A DNA stretch of 64,000 nucleotides from Bradyrhizobium sp. dw_78 (GTDB lineage: Bacteria; Pseudomonadota; Alphaproteobacteria; Rhizobiales; Xanthobacteraceae), in contig NZ_JAAVUS010000001.1 in the NCBI RefSeq assembly GCF_018449525.1, forward strand, positions 1,177,170 to 1,241,169, in the 5' to 3' direction. The position numbers and the translations under genes were made by a program. Shown here piece after piece: positions 16,188 to 24,862 of this stretch. The notes below the pieces were generated by a model. The model did no database searches and had not been told where the DNA came from. It saw only the letters and a program-made list of their open reading frames with translations. Position 1 is the stretch's first letter, and every line of letters begins with the position of its first letter.

Positions 16188-17417
16188 ATGTCGGCTTTGC
16201 CGCTTTCGGGCATCAAAATCCTTGATCTGACGCGCGTACTGGCGGGGCCGCTGTCGGCGCAGATGCTTTCCGATCTTGGCGCCGAGGTGATCAAGATCGA
16301 ACGGCCCGGCACCGGCGACGATGCGCGCGCCTTCGGTCCGCCCTATCTGGTCGATCCCGAGGGCAAGGAGAACAACAACAACTCGTTCTATCTCTGCGCC
16401 AACCGCGGCAAGAAATCCGTCACCCTCAATATCGCCAGGCCCGAGGGGCAGCAGGTCGTCCGCGAACTGGCAAAGGACGCCGATATCTTCATGGAGAATT
16501 ACAAGGTCGGCGATCTCAAGCGCTACGGGCTCGATTACGAATCGATCCGCGCCATCAATCCCGGAATCATCTATTGCTCGGTGACCGGTTTCGGCCAGAC
16601 CGGCCCTTACGCGCCGCGCGCCGGCTATGACGCGATCTTCCAGGCGATGGGCGGGTTGATGAGCGTCACCGGCCATATCGACGGCGAGCCGGGCGCGGGA
16701 CCGATGAAGGTCGGCCCTTCGATCGTCGATTACATGACCGGCATGAATACCTCGATCGGCATCCTGGCCGCGCTTTACCATCGCGATGCCAATGGCGGCG
16801 AGGGCCAGCATATCGACGTCTGCCTGCTCGATACCGTGATTGCCTCGCTGTCGCACTATGCGCAGATCTATCTCGTCAACGGCCAGACGCCGCCGCGGCG
16901 CGGCACCTGGGGCAATGGCGGCATGCCGGCCGGCGTATTCCGCTGCACCGACGGCGAGCTGATGCTGGTGGTCGGCAACGACGCGCAATTCGCGCGGACC
17001 TGCGCCGTGCTCGGGGAGCCGGGGCTCGCGGACGATCCGAAGTTCGTCAAGAACAACGACCGCGTCCGTCACGGCAAGGAGATCATGGCGATCTTCGCCG
17101 GACTGTTCCTGAAGCAGCCGGTGGCCCATTGGCTGGAAGGGTTGGAGAAGGCGGGCGTGCCGTGCGGGCCGGTCAACGACTTCGCCCAGGTGTTCGCCGA
17201 TCCGCATGTGCGCGAGCGCGGCATGGAAGTGAAGGTCGACCATCCGTTCGAACCGCAGCTGTCGCTGATCCGCAATCCGCTGACGTTCTCGGGCACGCCG
17301 GTCAAGGATTATCGCGCGCCGCCGCTGCTCGGCGCCAACACCAGGGAGGTGCTGACCTCGAAGCTCGGCTATGACGAGGCCAGGCTCGATGCGCTGAAGA
17401 AGCAGGGCATCATCTGA
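16188..17417 (+). CDS. CaiB/BaiF family (class III) CoA-transferase
   Basis: A 409-residue class III CoA-transferase that moves CoA between carboxylic acids in the cytoplasm. The N terminus SGIKILDLTRVLAGPLSAQMLSDLGAEVIKIE is the family signature. The catalytic aspartate is Asp181 in GPSIVDYMTG, and the C terminus has NPLTFSGTP. It is close in size to formyl-CoA transferase, but the glycine loop and substrate cannot be settled from this reading. It follows the BKACE gene and precedes a DUF2059 gene on the same strand. A role in activating the keto acid or releasing CoA from its product is inference from context. Confidence 0.92.
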   Translation: MSALPLSGIKILDLTRVLAGPLSAQMLSDLGAEVIKIERPGTGDDARAFGPPYLVDPEGKENNNNSFYLCANRGKKSVTLNIARPEGQQVVRELAKDADIFMENYKVGDLKRYGLDYESIRAINPGIIYCSVTGFGQTGPYAPRAGYDAIFQAMGGLMSVTGHIDGEPGAGPMKVGPSIVDYMTGMNTSIGILAALYHRDANGGEGQHIDVCLLDTVIASLSHYAQIYLVNGQTPPRRGTWGNGGMPAGVFRCTDGELMLVVGNDAQFARTCAVLGEPGLADDPKFVKNNDRVRHGKEIMAIFAGLFLKQPVAHWLEGLEKAGVPCGPVNDFAQVFADPHVRERGMEVKVDHPFEPQLSLIRNPLTFSGTPVKDYRAPPLLGANTREVLTSKLGYDEARLDALKKQGII

Positions 17418-17512
17418 GGCGACCATCCAGGCGATGATCGCCTGTGCATTTTCGCTGCACCGGATGCATCCTTTTCTGATACAACCCGTACCCGCCGGTG
17501 CAGGAGGATTTG

Positions 17513-18010
17513 ATGCGCGCGTCGTTTGCCCGAATAGCATTTCTTTTTAGTGTCACGTTGCTGCTTGCCGCGCCGGTCCGGGCGCAATCGCCAAAATCCG
17601 ACGCCGAGGTGGCGGCGAAGGAATTGGTCGACACCATCAAGCTGGCGGATCGGTTCAAGGCTCTGTTGCCGATGATTTTCAAGAATTTGAAGCCGGCGAT
17701 CGTCCAGAATCGTCCCGATGTCGAGCGCGATTTCGACGCGCTGGTGCCGCTGCTGATGCAGAAAATGAACGCGCGCTTTGGCGAACTCGAACAGTCCATC
17801 GTCCTGATCTATGCCGACAACTTCACCGCCGATGAGCTGCGCGCGTTGATCGCCTTCTACAAGACGCCGCTCGGGCAGAAGCTGCTGGAGAAAACGCCGC
17901 TCGTCACCCAGCAGACGATGGCGGCCGGCGCGAAATTCGGGCAGATCGCCGGCGCGGAAGCGCAAAAACAGATGGTGGATGAGCTTCGCAACAGGGGCCA
18001 TTCGATCTGA
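17513..18010 (+). CDS. DUF2059 family exported protein
   Basis: A 165-residue exported helical protein. ATG 17513 follows an excellent ribosome site (CAGGAGGA, 17501-17508), and the signal peptide ends near PVRAQ. The body contains the DUF2059 pattern: LVDTIKLADRFKALLP early, then FTADELRALIAFYKTPLGQKLLEKTP. Proteins of this family are periplasmic or envelope-associated in Proteobacteria and have no established function. It may be transcribed with the preceding CoA-transferase gene (gap 95 bases), although its strong own ribosome site is compatible with a separate transcript. Confidence 0.85.
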   Translation: MRASFARIAFLFSVTLLLAAPVRAQSPKSDAEVAAKELVDTIKLADRFKALLPMIFKNLKPAIVQNRPDVERDFDALVPLLMQKMNARFGELEQSIVLIYADNFTADELRALIAFYKTPLGQKLLEKTPLVTQQTMAAGAKFGQIAGAEAQKQMVDELRNRGHSI

Positions 18011-18057
18011 GAGCGTGGCCGGCGAGGAACCTGATTGTCTTGCGATTTCGCTCCGGA

Positions 18058-18732
18058 CTATCGCCGCGCGTCCTGGGCTACGAGTTTGGCAGGCGCCTTC
18101 CTTGCGGTTTCGCCTTCCGTCAGCGCCATCGCCGCGACCGCCACCACGCGGTCGATGACGCCCTGGACGTCATCGAGGTCGCACAGTCCTTCCGACAATT
18201 TGGTCAGCCGCTCGCTGTCGCGGATGGTCTGGTGCGCCATCGCCAGCGCGAAATGCAGCCCCCAATAGAGATCGACGTCGCTGCGGCCGGGCAGCGAGCG
18301 CCGCATCGCGGCGATGAATTTGCGCAAATGATCGATCTCGCGGTTTCTGATGCGGCGGATCGGCGGCACCGCCTCGATCGAGGCGCGGATCATGAAGCGT
18401 GCCGCGGTCGAGCGTTCGCGCTCGGGGCCGAGGCAACCGCGCAAGGTCGGGCCGACCAGCGCGCGCAGGACGGCATCGATATCGGCGCGGCCGCCGCCGG
18501 CTTCTTCGGCGGCCTTCAATTCATTGAGCCGTGCGCGGTTGGTGGCGATGCTGCGGGTGACGAACAATTCGGCGATCAGTTCGTCCTTGGAGCCGAAATG
18601 ATAATTCACCGCCGCGAGATTGACGTCCGCCGCGGCGACGATGTCGCGCAGCGTCACGTCGCCGAAACCGCGGTCGGCGTAAAGCCGCTCGGCGGCGTTC
18701 AGGATGGCCGTTCGCGTCTGATCCGTCGCCAT
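18058..18732 (-). CDS. TetR/AcrR family transcriptional regulator
   Basis: A 224-residue regulator. The N-terminal TetR helix-turn-helix is clear: TRTAILNAAERLYADRGF, then TLRDIVAAADVNLAAVNYHFGSKDELI (residues about 6-55). The C-terminal ligand domain is helical with the sequence GLHFALAMAHQTIRDSERL. It is divergent from the acyl-CoA dehydrogenase at 19088 across a 355-base gap holding a repeat. The likely targets are that gene and the kinase after it, as TetR proteins often control neighbouring fatty-acid catabolic genes by sensing acyl-CoAs. That link is inference; no operator palindrome was identified. Confidence 0.9.
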   Translation of the reverse strand: MATDQTRTAILNAAERLYADRGFGDVTLRDIVAAADVNLAAVNYHFGSKDELIAELFVTRSIATNRARLNELKAAEEAGGGRADIDAVLRALVGPTLRGCLGPERERSTAARFMIRASIEAVPPIRRIRNREIDHLRKFIAAMRRSLPGRSDVDLYWGLHFALAMAHQTIRDSERLTKLSEGLCDLDDVQGVIDRVVAVAAMALTEGETARKAPAKLVAQDARR

Positions 18733-18747
18733 GGCCTTCAGCCTTTT

Positions 18748-18866
18748 CCATCATTCCGGGACGCGACGAAGTCGCGAGCCTCAGCTGCGCAATGGCGCAT
18801 CGGGGAATCTGGCGCCGCCACACCTCTGGATTCCGTTCAGCCCTGACGGGCTGCCCCGGAATGACG
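18748..18866. repeat. GTCATTCCGGGA-type intergenic palindromic repeat, copy 1
   Basis: The element begins with CATCATTCCGGGACGCG and ends with CCCCGGAATGACGA, its inverse. Inside lies the variable part CAATGGCGCATCGGG. Similar elements occur at 20352-20482, 22800-22943 and in part near 24601 and 48716. This family is abundant in Bradyrhizobium and Rhodopseudomonas intergenic regions. Confidence 0.8.
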
Positions 18867-19087
18867 AGAATGCAGCCGAGTTGCAATTCAAACATTTGTA
18901 TGAAACTATGGTTTGAAGGCCGGAAAGTCAATGCGCTGGGCATGGGCGGTTCGGCCGGTCTGCCTCGCTTACGGTCCTGCCCGTTTGTTGTCCTGCCGGC
19001 CGGCGCGCTCGGCGGTCTTGCGACGGATCGGCGGCGGGACGACAGTGCGGCGCAACGGTTTGAAAAACGAAGGTGGAGGAGTGTCCC

Positions 19088-20323
19088 ATGGATTTCACGA
19101 TGTCAGACCGCCAGAAGGAATGGCTCAACCGCGTTCAGGCCTTCATGCAAAACCATGTCCGGCCCGCGGTGCCGATCTACAAGCAGCAGGACGCCGAGGG
19201 GCCGCGCTGGAAGGTGATCCCGGTCCTGGAAGAACTGAAGAAGAAGGCCAAGGCCGAAGGCCTCTGGAACATGTTCATGCCGCCGAACGCGCATGAAGAC
19301 GACGAATTCCGCGGCGCGGGATTGACCAATCTGGAATACGCGCTGCTGGCCGAGGAGATGGGCCATATCAGCTGGGCTTCCGAAGTGTTCAACTGCTCCG
19401 CGCCGGATACCGGCAACATGGAAGTGTTCATGCGGTACGGCACCAGGGAGCAGAAGCGCAAATGGCTGCGCCCGCTGATGGACGGCGAGATCCGCTCCGC
19501 CTTCCTGATGACCGAGCCTGCGGTCGCGTCCTCCGACGCCACCAATATCGAGACCCGGATCGAGCGGGACGGCGATCATTACGTCATCAACGGCCGCAAA
19601 TGGTGGTCGTCCGGCGTCGGCGACCCCCGCTGCAAGATCGCGATCCTGATGGGCAAGACCGATCCCGGCGCCGCGCGTCACCAGCAGCAGTCGCAGATCC
19701 TGGTGCCGCTCGATACCCCCGGCATCACCGTCGAGAAGATGCTGCCGGTGTTCGGCTTCGACGATGCGCCGCACGGCCACGCCCAGGTGCTGCTGGAGAA
19801 CGTCCGCGTTCCCGCCAGCAACATCCTCCTCGGCGAGGGCAGGGGGTTCGAGATCGCGCAGGGCCGTCTCGGTCCCGGCCGCATCCATCACTGCATGCGC
19901 ACTATCGGCAAGGCCGAGGAGGCGCTGGAGAAGATGGTGAAGCGGCTCTCGTCACGCACCGCCTTCGGCAAGAAGATCATCGAGCATTCGATCTGGGAAC
20001 AGCGCATCGCCGAGGCCCGTACAGATATCGAGATGAACCGTCTGTTGTGCCTCAAGGCCGCCGACATGATGGACAAGGTCGGCAACAAGACCGCGCAGCT
20101 CGAGATCGCCATGATCAAGGTCGCCGCACCCAACATGGCGCTGAAGATCATCGATAACGCGATCCAGGCGTTCGGCGGGGCCGGCGTTTCCGACGATGCC
20201 GGTCTGGCGCGGGACTATGCCTCCATGCGCACCATGCGCCTGGCGGACGGTCCGGACGAGGTTCACAACCGCGCCATTGCCAGACTTGAACTTCGGAAGT
20301 ATGCAAATTCTCCTGCGAAGTAG
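19088..20323 (+). CDS. acyl-CoA dehydrogenase, ACAD10/ACAD11-like
   Basis: A 411-residue FAD-dependent acyl-CoA dehydrogenase starting at ATG 19088 ([12 protein letters not shown]). Domains in order: N-terminal helices; middle beta domain with [15 protein letters not shown] and [11 protein letters not shown]-terminal helices with FGKKI, then [12 protein letters not shown] and [10 protein letters not shown]. The WWSSG segment and the DGPDEVH end are typical of the ACAD10/11-like branch. It is followed by an APH-type kinase gene. In human ACAD10 and ACAD11 the two activities are fused and act on 4-hydroxyacyl-CoAs (phosphorylation, then conversion). A similar job here is inference. A divergent TetR gene probably controls it. 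Confidence 0.88.
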   Translation: MDFTMSDRQKEWLNRVQAFMQNHVRPAVPIYKQQDAEGPRWKVIPVLEELKKKAKAEGLWNMFMPPNAHEDDEFRGAGLTNLEYALLAEEMGHISWASEVFNCSAPDTGNMEVFMRYGTREQKRKWLRPLMDGEIRSAFLMTEPAVASSDATNIETRIERDGDHYVINGRKWWSSGVGDPRCKIAILMGKTDPGAARHQQQSQILVPLDTPGITVEKMLPVFGFDDAPHGHAQVLLENVRVPASNILLGEGRGFEIAQGRLGPGRIHHCMRTIGKAEEALEKMVKRLSSRTAFGKKIIEHSIWEQRIAEARTDIEMNRLLCLKAADMMDKVGNKTAQLEIAMIKVAAPNMALKIIDNAIQAFGGAGVSDDAGLARDYASMRTMRLADGPDEVHNRAIARLELRKYANSPAK

Positions 20324-20351
20324 ATAAGGGAGCGCGGTCGCGGCACTCTCA

Positions 20352-20482
20352 TGCTGTCATTCTGGGATGGTCCGAAGGACCAGACCGCAGATGCGCAATT
20401 GCGCATCGGGAATCTCGAGATTCTCCGATGTGCAATCGCACGTCGAAGTTCGATGCTTTGCATCGTCCCGGAATGACGAGCA
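20352..20482. repeat. GTCATTCCGGGA-type repeat, copy 2
   Basis: It starts GCTGTCATTCTGGGATGG and closes TCGTCCCGGAATGACGAGC. Nested palindromes lie inside, including GATGCGCAATTGCGCATC. It lies between the dehydrogenase and kinase genes and would form a long imperfect hairpin in any read-through RNA. Confidence 0.8.
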
Positions 20483-20519
20483 ATTAGAATATAAGAAGTA
20501 GAAGTAAGGGAGCGTCATC

Positions 20520-21578
20520 GTGGCCGAAGGCGTCAAGACCGACGAGGAGTTTTCGGGCACCAAGCCGGTCGAGGAGCGGCATCGCATCGATGAGCTGCGC
20601 CTCGACGCCTGGATGCGCGATCACGTCGAAGATTATCGGGGGCCGCTGACCGTCCTGCAATTCAAGGGCGGCCAGTCCAACCCGACCTACCGGCTCGATA
20701 CCCCAGGACGCTCCTACGTGATGCGGCGCAAGCCGTTCGGCAAATTGCTGCCGTCGGCGCATGCGGTCGATCGCGAATTCCGCGTCATCGCCGCGCTCGG
20801 CAAACAGGATTTTCCGGTGGCGAAGGCCTATGCGCTGTGTTCCGACGACGCCGTGATCGGTTCGGCCTTCTACATCATGTCGATGGTGGAAGGCCGCGTG
20901 TTCTGGGATCCGACACTGCCGGCCGAGCCGCCGGAGACGCGCTGGAAAATTTTCACCAGCAAGATCGAGACGCTGGCACGGCTGCACAAGTTCGATCCGG
21001 AGGCGATCGGACTTGGCGATTTCGGCAAGCCGGGAAATTATTTCGCGCGTCAGGTCGATCGCTGGACCAAGCAATACCGTGCGTCGGAGACACAGCATAT
21101 TCCGGAAATGGAAAAGCTGATCGAATGGCTGCCGCGCACGCTGCCGAAGCAGGAGCGCGTCTCCATCGTTCACGGCGATTACCGCCTCGACAACATGATC
21201 TTCGACTTCAAGGAGCCGCGCGTGATCGCGGTGCTGGATTGGGAGTTGTCGACGTTGGGCGATCCCATGGCCGACTTCACCTATCTGTTGATGCAATGGA
21301 CCATGCCCGGCCTCGCCGACGCGGATCTGAAGACGCTCAACATTCCGAACATGGCCGAGGCCGCGCAGATCTATTGCAACGTCACCGGCACCGCCGTTCC
21401 GGATTTGAACTGGTATTTTTCCTACAATTTGTTCCGGCTCGCCGGCATCACCCAGGGTATCGCCGGCCGGATTCGCGACGGCACCGCGGCGAGCGCCAAG
21501 GCCATGGAATCGGCCAAGCGCACCGTGCCGCTGTCGAAGGCGTCCTGGGAATACGCGCAGAAGGCCGGGGCGGTGTAA
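20520..21578 (+). CDS. APH-fold phosphotransferase, ACAD10/11 kinase-half / LvaA-like
   Basis: A 352-residue protein with a GTG start at 20520, supported by TAAGGGAG (20505-20512). It has an aminoglycoside-phosphotransferase fold: nucleotide-binding LQFKGGQSNPTYRLD near residue 50, catalytic loop HGDYRLDN with Asp220, and the metal-binding DWELSTLGDP with Asp240. This subgroup matches the N-terminal kinase domain of ACAD10/11 and LvaA, which phosphorylate the 4-hydroxyl of 4-hydroxyacyl-CoAs rather than antibiotics. The ACAD-like partner gene lies upstream on the same strand, so antibiotic resistance is unlikely. The last 50 bases of the gene region reappear at 22708-22757. Confidence 0.85.
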   Translation: MAEGVKTDEEFSGTKPVEERHRIDELRLDAWMRDHVEDYRGPLTVLQFKGGQSNPTYRLDTPGRSYVMRRKPFGKLLPSAHAVDREFRVIAALGKQDFPVAKAYALCSDDAVIGSAFYIMSMVEGRVFWDPTLPAEPPETRWKIFTSKIETLARLHKFDPEAIGLGDFGKPGNYFARQVDRWTKQYRASETQHIPEMEKLIEWLPRTLPKQERVSIVHGDYRLDNMIFDFKEPRVIAVLDWELSTLGDPMADFTYLLMQWTMPGLADADLKTLNIPNMAEAAQIYCNVTGTAVPDLNWYFSYNLFRLAGITQGIAGRIRDGTAASAKAMESAKRTVPLSKASWEYAQKAGAV

Positions 21579-21597
21579 CAATCCAGGGCGTGATCTC
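21531..21597 (+). repeat. gene-end duplication, original copy
   Basis: Bases 21548-21597 are identical to 22708-22757 (50 bp). They span the last codons and stop of the APH gene and the following terminator-like sequence. A further 11 bp (21531-21541 against 22692-22702) matches across a short diverged stretch with a one-base gap. Confidence 0.9.
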
Positions 21598-21631
21598 ATA
21601 GGTCGCGCCTTTTTAGTTTGCTACTTTCGTT

Positions 21632-22513
21632 CTATTCCGCGGGTTCTATCGGCGCCTGGAAGAAATGCCGATAGGCGTGAGAGAGAAAGCCGATCCCGAT
21701 CGGCACGATGAGCAGATAATAAACTGTAAAGACTGTGCTTGAAACGGTCATTTGCGCCACGAAATCATCGCTCGCCAAGTTAGCAGGACGAGGGAATCCG
21801 ATTATTAATAGGAAACCGATCTCCGCAATCAACCAAGGCGGTATTGTCGTGACCACAATGCCCCAAAAAAGCCGCCAGATATTTCCGCGGGTGCGATTCC
21901 ACGTTTGCTTGAAGGTCAGGTTGGTGTTCCCGATCGCCCGTGCCGGGAGTAGCAGGGTCAGGCGAAGCGTAACGGCTGTACCCACCACGTAGGCCACAAG
22001 GAGCATCAGGATTAATGGCAAAAATACCGGAGGCAGCGAGGTTCGAACTCCCGGTGCTGGAAGCAGAAAATAGAATGTCGGAAGCATGACCACTGCTATC
22101 GACAGCAACAGAGTCAGAAACAGCGCAATGGCCACGACGATGTAGCGCCACAGGTCCTTTGTCGCAACGTTGCTGCCGCTCAAGCCCGGACGTTGGTTCA
22201 GAATCATAAGCCGGTGCCACGCGACAGCGATGCTTACCCCGGCAAGCAGCAAAAGAATGTTGTCGATTTCCAAGAGCGCCGTCATTCCGGGCTTTGGCGC
22301 CTGGGGCGCTTGGCCGGGCTTCAGGTTCGTCACGGCTGTGGCCGTCCAGGACCGTTGCTGCCAGCTTACGAAACCCGTGAACGTGGCAACCACGATGAGC
22401 CATAACCAGGATGCGCGCAATGAGTCGATGAAATGACTGAAATAGGTTGAATAAGAAAGACTGACGGTTTCCCAGAACGGCAGCTTCGGTTGAGGCTCGC
22501 AAGCTATGCTCAT
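21632..22513 (-). CDS. six-span membrane protein of unknown function
   Basis: A 293-residue product if ATG 22513 (MSIACEP) is used; the frame is open to 22576. About six hydrophobic spans are visible, including SWLWLIVVATFTGFVSW, YIVVAIALFLTLLLSIAVV, LPLILMLLVAYVVG and VYYLLIVPIGIGFLS. Between spans four and five lies a polar stretch FKQTWNRTRGN. No transporter or enzyme motif is recognised. It is the only gene in a segment bracketed by the two copies of the APH gene's 3' end, so it was probably acquired as a unit. It is somewhat less GC-rich than its neighbours. Localisation is presumably the inner membrane. Confidence 0.7.
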   Translation of the reverse strand: MSIACEPQPKLPFWETVSLSYSTYFSHFIDSLRASWLWLIVVATFTGFVSWQQRSWTATAVTNLKPGQAPQAPKPGMTALLEIDNILLLLAGVSIAVAWHRLMILNQRPGLSGSNVATKDLWRYIVVAIALFLTLLLSIAVVMLPTFYFLLPAPGVRTSLPPVFLPLILMLLVAYVVGTAVTLRLTLLLPARAIGNTNLTFKQTWNRTRGNIWRLFWGIVVTTIPPWLIAEIGFLLIIGFPRPANLASDDFVAQMTVSSTVFTVYYLLIVPIGIGFLSHAYRHFFQAPIEPAE

Positions 22514-22691
22514 AAAAGTTTTCCGGTTCGCAACTGGAATTTCATCCTCGCGCACGCCATGCGCGTTGTTTCGCAATACGATCGGAGTTTAATGTGGATT
22601 GAAAAACGACCAGAGATTGCGGCAATTTTGTAGCAATGAATTAGGGGCCGAGCAACTGCACAACCTTGATGTTGTTCGTGGCGTAGTGCTG

Positions 22692-22757
22692 CTGTCGAAG
22701 GCATACTGGAATACGCGCAGAAGGCCGGGGCGGTGTAACAATCCAGGGCGTGATCTC
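22692..22757 (+). repeat. gene-end duplication, second copy
   Basis: This copy of the APH gene's last codons and stop lies 1,160 bases after the original with no kinase sequence before it. It is followed by a good hairpin (GGCGTG, ten-base loop, CACGCC, TTTTT). Confidence 0.9.
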
Positions 22758-22774
22758 TGGGGCACGCCTTTTTC
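22746..22774 (+). terminator. terminator after the duplicated gene end
   Basis: GGCGTG pairs with CACGCC around ATCTCTGGGG and is followed by TTTTTC. The equivalent position of the first copy has a weaker version of the same hairpin. Confidence 0.65.
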
Positions 22775-22799
22775 AATTTTACGTCGCTTCCAATCCCAC

Positions 22800-22943
22800 C
22801 GTCATTCCGGGGCGCGTCGCCCAAACTCGGGTTTACCCGAGTTTGGCTACTCGACTTGGATCGCGCGAACCCGGAATCCATTCTTACAATGGTGGTTATG
22901 GATTCCGGGCCCGACGCTGACGCGTCGTCCCGGAATGACACGG
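22800..22943. repeat. GTCATTCCGGGG-type repeat, copy 3
   Basis: Bounded by CCGTCATTCCGGGGCGCG and GTCCCGGAATGACACGG. It includes the internal palindrome CCCAAACTCGGGTTTACCCGAGTTTGG and a pair of GGATTCCGGG-like arms. It occupies most of the 22577-23104 spacer, in which no gene was seen. Confidence 0.8.
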
Positions 22944-23104
22944 TGGAAGAGAAAAATTGACTCGTCCAAGGCGCCGGATAGGGCGGCGCGCCATCACACC
23001 GCCATCCCGCAAGCTCCCGCACACGGTTTTTTGTCGTGACGGGGCCTGATTTATGACAAAACTACTACAGTCAAATGTCGGGCCTGTTACAGGTGGAGCA
23101 GTCC

Positions 23105-24028
23105 ATGAGTCTGGAATGGCGGGCGCGGTCAAGTTCCCTGGCTTGGTCAAATCCGCTGGCCTGGTGGTGGGGTCTGTTGACCCTGGTCAGCGGCGTAAAT
23201 ATCGCAGGTTGGTTCCTGCTGTACGGCCAGCTCCACGAACCGGAGGTCGGCAGTCTTGGCCGCACCTCCAGCATCGAGCCGATGCTGCTGCTTTGCGCGG
23301 CCTATGTTTTTGGCTGCGCATTCCGGTCGTTGCTTCCGCGTGCCGACGTTCAGCGGATCTGTTTGTTCGATACCTGGCTGTCGAGTGTTGTGGTCGGCCG
23401 CTCGGTCGCAACCGTGGCGGAGGTCTGCTTCGCGGCGCAGTGGGCGATTATGCTGCATCAGCTGGGCAGGATCTCGGAAGCCGACGCCACCTTGAACGCC
23501 GCATGGGTGATCGTGCCGTTGATCCTCATCGCCGAATGCTTCTCCTGGTATGCGGTGCTGACCACCAATTATTTGGGCAACGCCATCGAAAATTCGATAT
23601 GGGCCGTTGCCTTTGGCGTCGTCGGGATTGGCCTTTGCCGCTTATTGCCGGCGTTCGACGGTCTGGTTCGCGTGGTCCTCGCTGTCGCGATCACGGGGAT
23701 CGCCTTCTATCTGGTGTTTCTGATGACCGTCGACGTGCCGATGTATCTGGGCCGATGGCGGGTCACCGACGGCGGCACGCTTCTGCGGCCTCTCGAAGGG
23801 CTCCGTGACGTAAGCACGCGCTGGGTCGTGACGCACGACCTTGCTGAATGGAAGGAAGAGATCGCCTGGATGACGCTTTATTTCAGCGCGGCGGTCTGGG
23901 CCAGCCTTGCGCTGTGCGTTTTCTATTCGGTCGAGGACCATCTCCCGCGCCATCGCACCGAAGCGGCGGTCGTAAGCGGGGCGTCGGACGCGGTGGCGCT
24001 GATTGGCAAGCCTCACATCTGGCGATGA
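23105..24028 (+). CDS. seven-span membrane protein of unknown function
   Basis: A 307-residue protein. ATG 23105 is preferred over 23075 because AGGTGGAG (23091-23098) precedes it at the right distance. Roughly seven hydrophobic spans can be seen, for example WWWGLLTLVSGVNIAGWFLLY, WVIVPLILIAECFSWYAV, VVLAVAITGIAFYLVFLM and YFSAAVWASLALCVFYS. A conserved-looking cytoplasmic stretch THDLAEWKEEIAWM precedes the last span. No known family is recognised. It stands alone between two repeat-filled spacers, so the neighbourhood gives no hint of function. Confidence 0.65.
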   Translation: MSLEWRARSSSLAWSNPLAWWWGLLTLVSGVNIAGWFLLYGQLHEPEVGSLGRTSSIEPMLLLCAAYVFGCAFRSLLPRADVQRICLFDTWLSSVVVGRSVATVAEVCFAAQWAIMLHQLGRISEADATLNAAWVIVPLILIAECFSWYAVLTTNYLGNAIENSIWAVAFGVVGIGLCRLLPAFDGLVRVVLAVAITGIAFYLVFLMTVDVPMYLGRWRVTDGGTLLRPLEGLRDVSTRWVVTHDLAEWKEEIAWMTLYFSAAVWASLALCVFYSVEDHLPRHRTEAAVVSGASDAVALIGKPHIWR

Positions 24029-24119
24029 CGCGCCGTTCCGGGGTGATGTGCCCGGCGGGCTGACAGGTGATTTGCCTGTCCAGCCCTCTTCTTAAAAATA
24101 TTCCGCTTCTCAGCCCGGT

Positions 24120-24600
24120 AGAAACACCTCTATGTCCCGCGTTATCCCGCACCCGCAAGAGGGGCGTATCGCGATCGTCACGGACGTTGGATGCGGGAAG
24201 CGGTGGACGCGGCAGCGGCGAGAGACGAACGCCGGTGAACGCGGACGGCGAAGCCGTGTGGTCCTGACGCCCCGACGCTGGCGTCAAGCTCGCGAAGACG
24301 CGTTGCCGCGTCTCGCGGATGACGGTGACAATAAAGCCCGGTCACCGGGGAGAGCGCGGAGTAAGCCGTTAAAACCATTGCGCAGGGAAGGCCGGGTTGT
24401 CCCGGTGTACCTGTGGTGACGAACTCGTGTGCTTATCTATTTTGCACGCGAGGCTGCGGGTGCAACCGGCACCCGGCTTTCCCTGCGCCCTCTCTTGAGG
24501 GTCGCCTGCGCCCTCTGTTTTCAGAGGGAGAAGGATTCTTGCAAAAGCTCGGACGCACTCTGCGTCGCGGGGATGCGAAGTTTTGTCTCGGTGTGCTGTC
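24120..24600. repeat. long Bradyrhizobium-type interspersed repeat
   Basis: I recognise this sequence from many Bradyrhizobium genomes. The opening CCCGCAAGAGGGGCGTATCG, the middle GTGTGGTCCTGACGCCCCGACGCTGGCGTCAAGCTCGCG and the later GAGGCTGCGGGTGCAACC, each read in pieces, are shared among scattered copies. No open frame in it is a credible protein, although such copies are often mis-annotated as small hypothetical genes. A partial CCGGAATGAC-type repeat follows at about 24601-24692. Together they fill the 24029-24862 spacer. Confidence 0.7.
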
Positions 24601-24862
24601 AGCCGATCCATGACCGGAATCCATTGTGCTGCATTTTCTGCTGGACCATGGATTTTTGGGTTCAGCCTTGCGGGGGCGCCCCCGGAATGACCGAGTTCTG
24701 GGCTATTTCTTTCGCAGGTTCCCGGCGAGGCTGAATTCGACAGCGGCCGCAAGGGCTTGCGCCCGAAGCTAGAAATCCGATGGCGGTCCGCCACGGGCCT
24801 GTGTATAAACCGGCCCTTCGCTGCTTCGCGTAAGTGGCGGTTTTTGCTCAGGAGTTGACGTC

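Noticed and set aside
16164..17540. Long minus-strand frame opposite the CaiB-type gene
   Set aside because: It is antisense to a clear CoA-transferase, has no ribosome site and has low-complexity composition typical of shadow frames.
20520..21578. Aminoglycoside resistance gene
   Set aside because: The fold is APH-type, but the neighbouring acyl-CoA dehydrogenase and the ACAD10/11-like sequence point to acyl-CoA metabolism.
24120..24620. Several small frames inside the long interspersed repeat
   Set aside because: They fall in repeat sequence known to be non-coding, lack ribosome sites and differ between strands with no conserved product.
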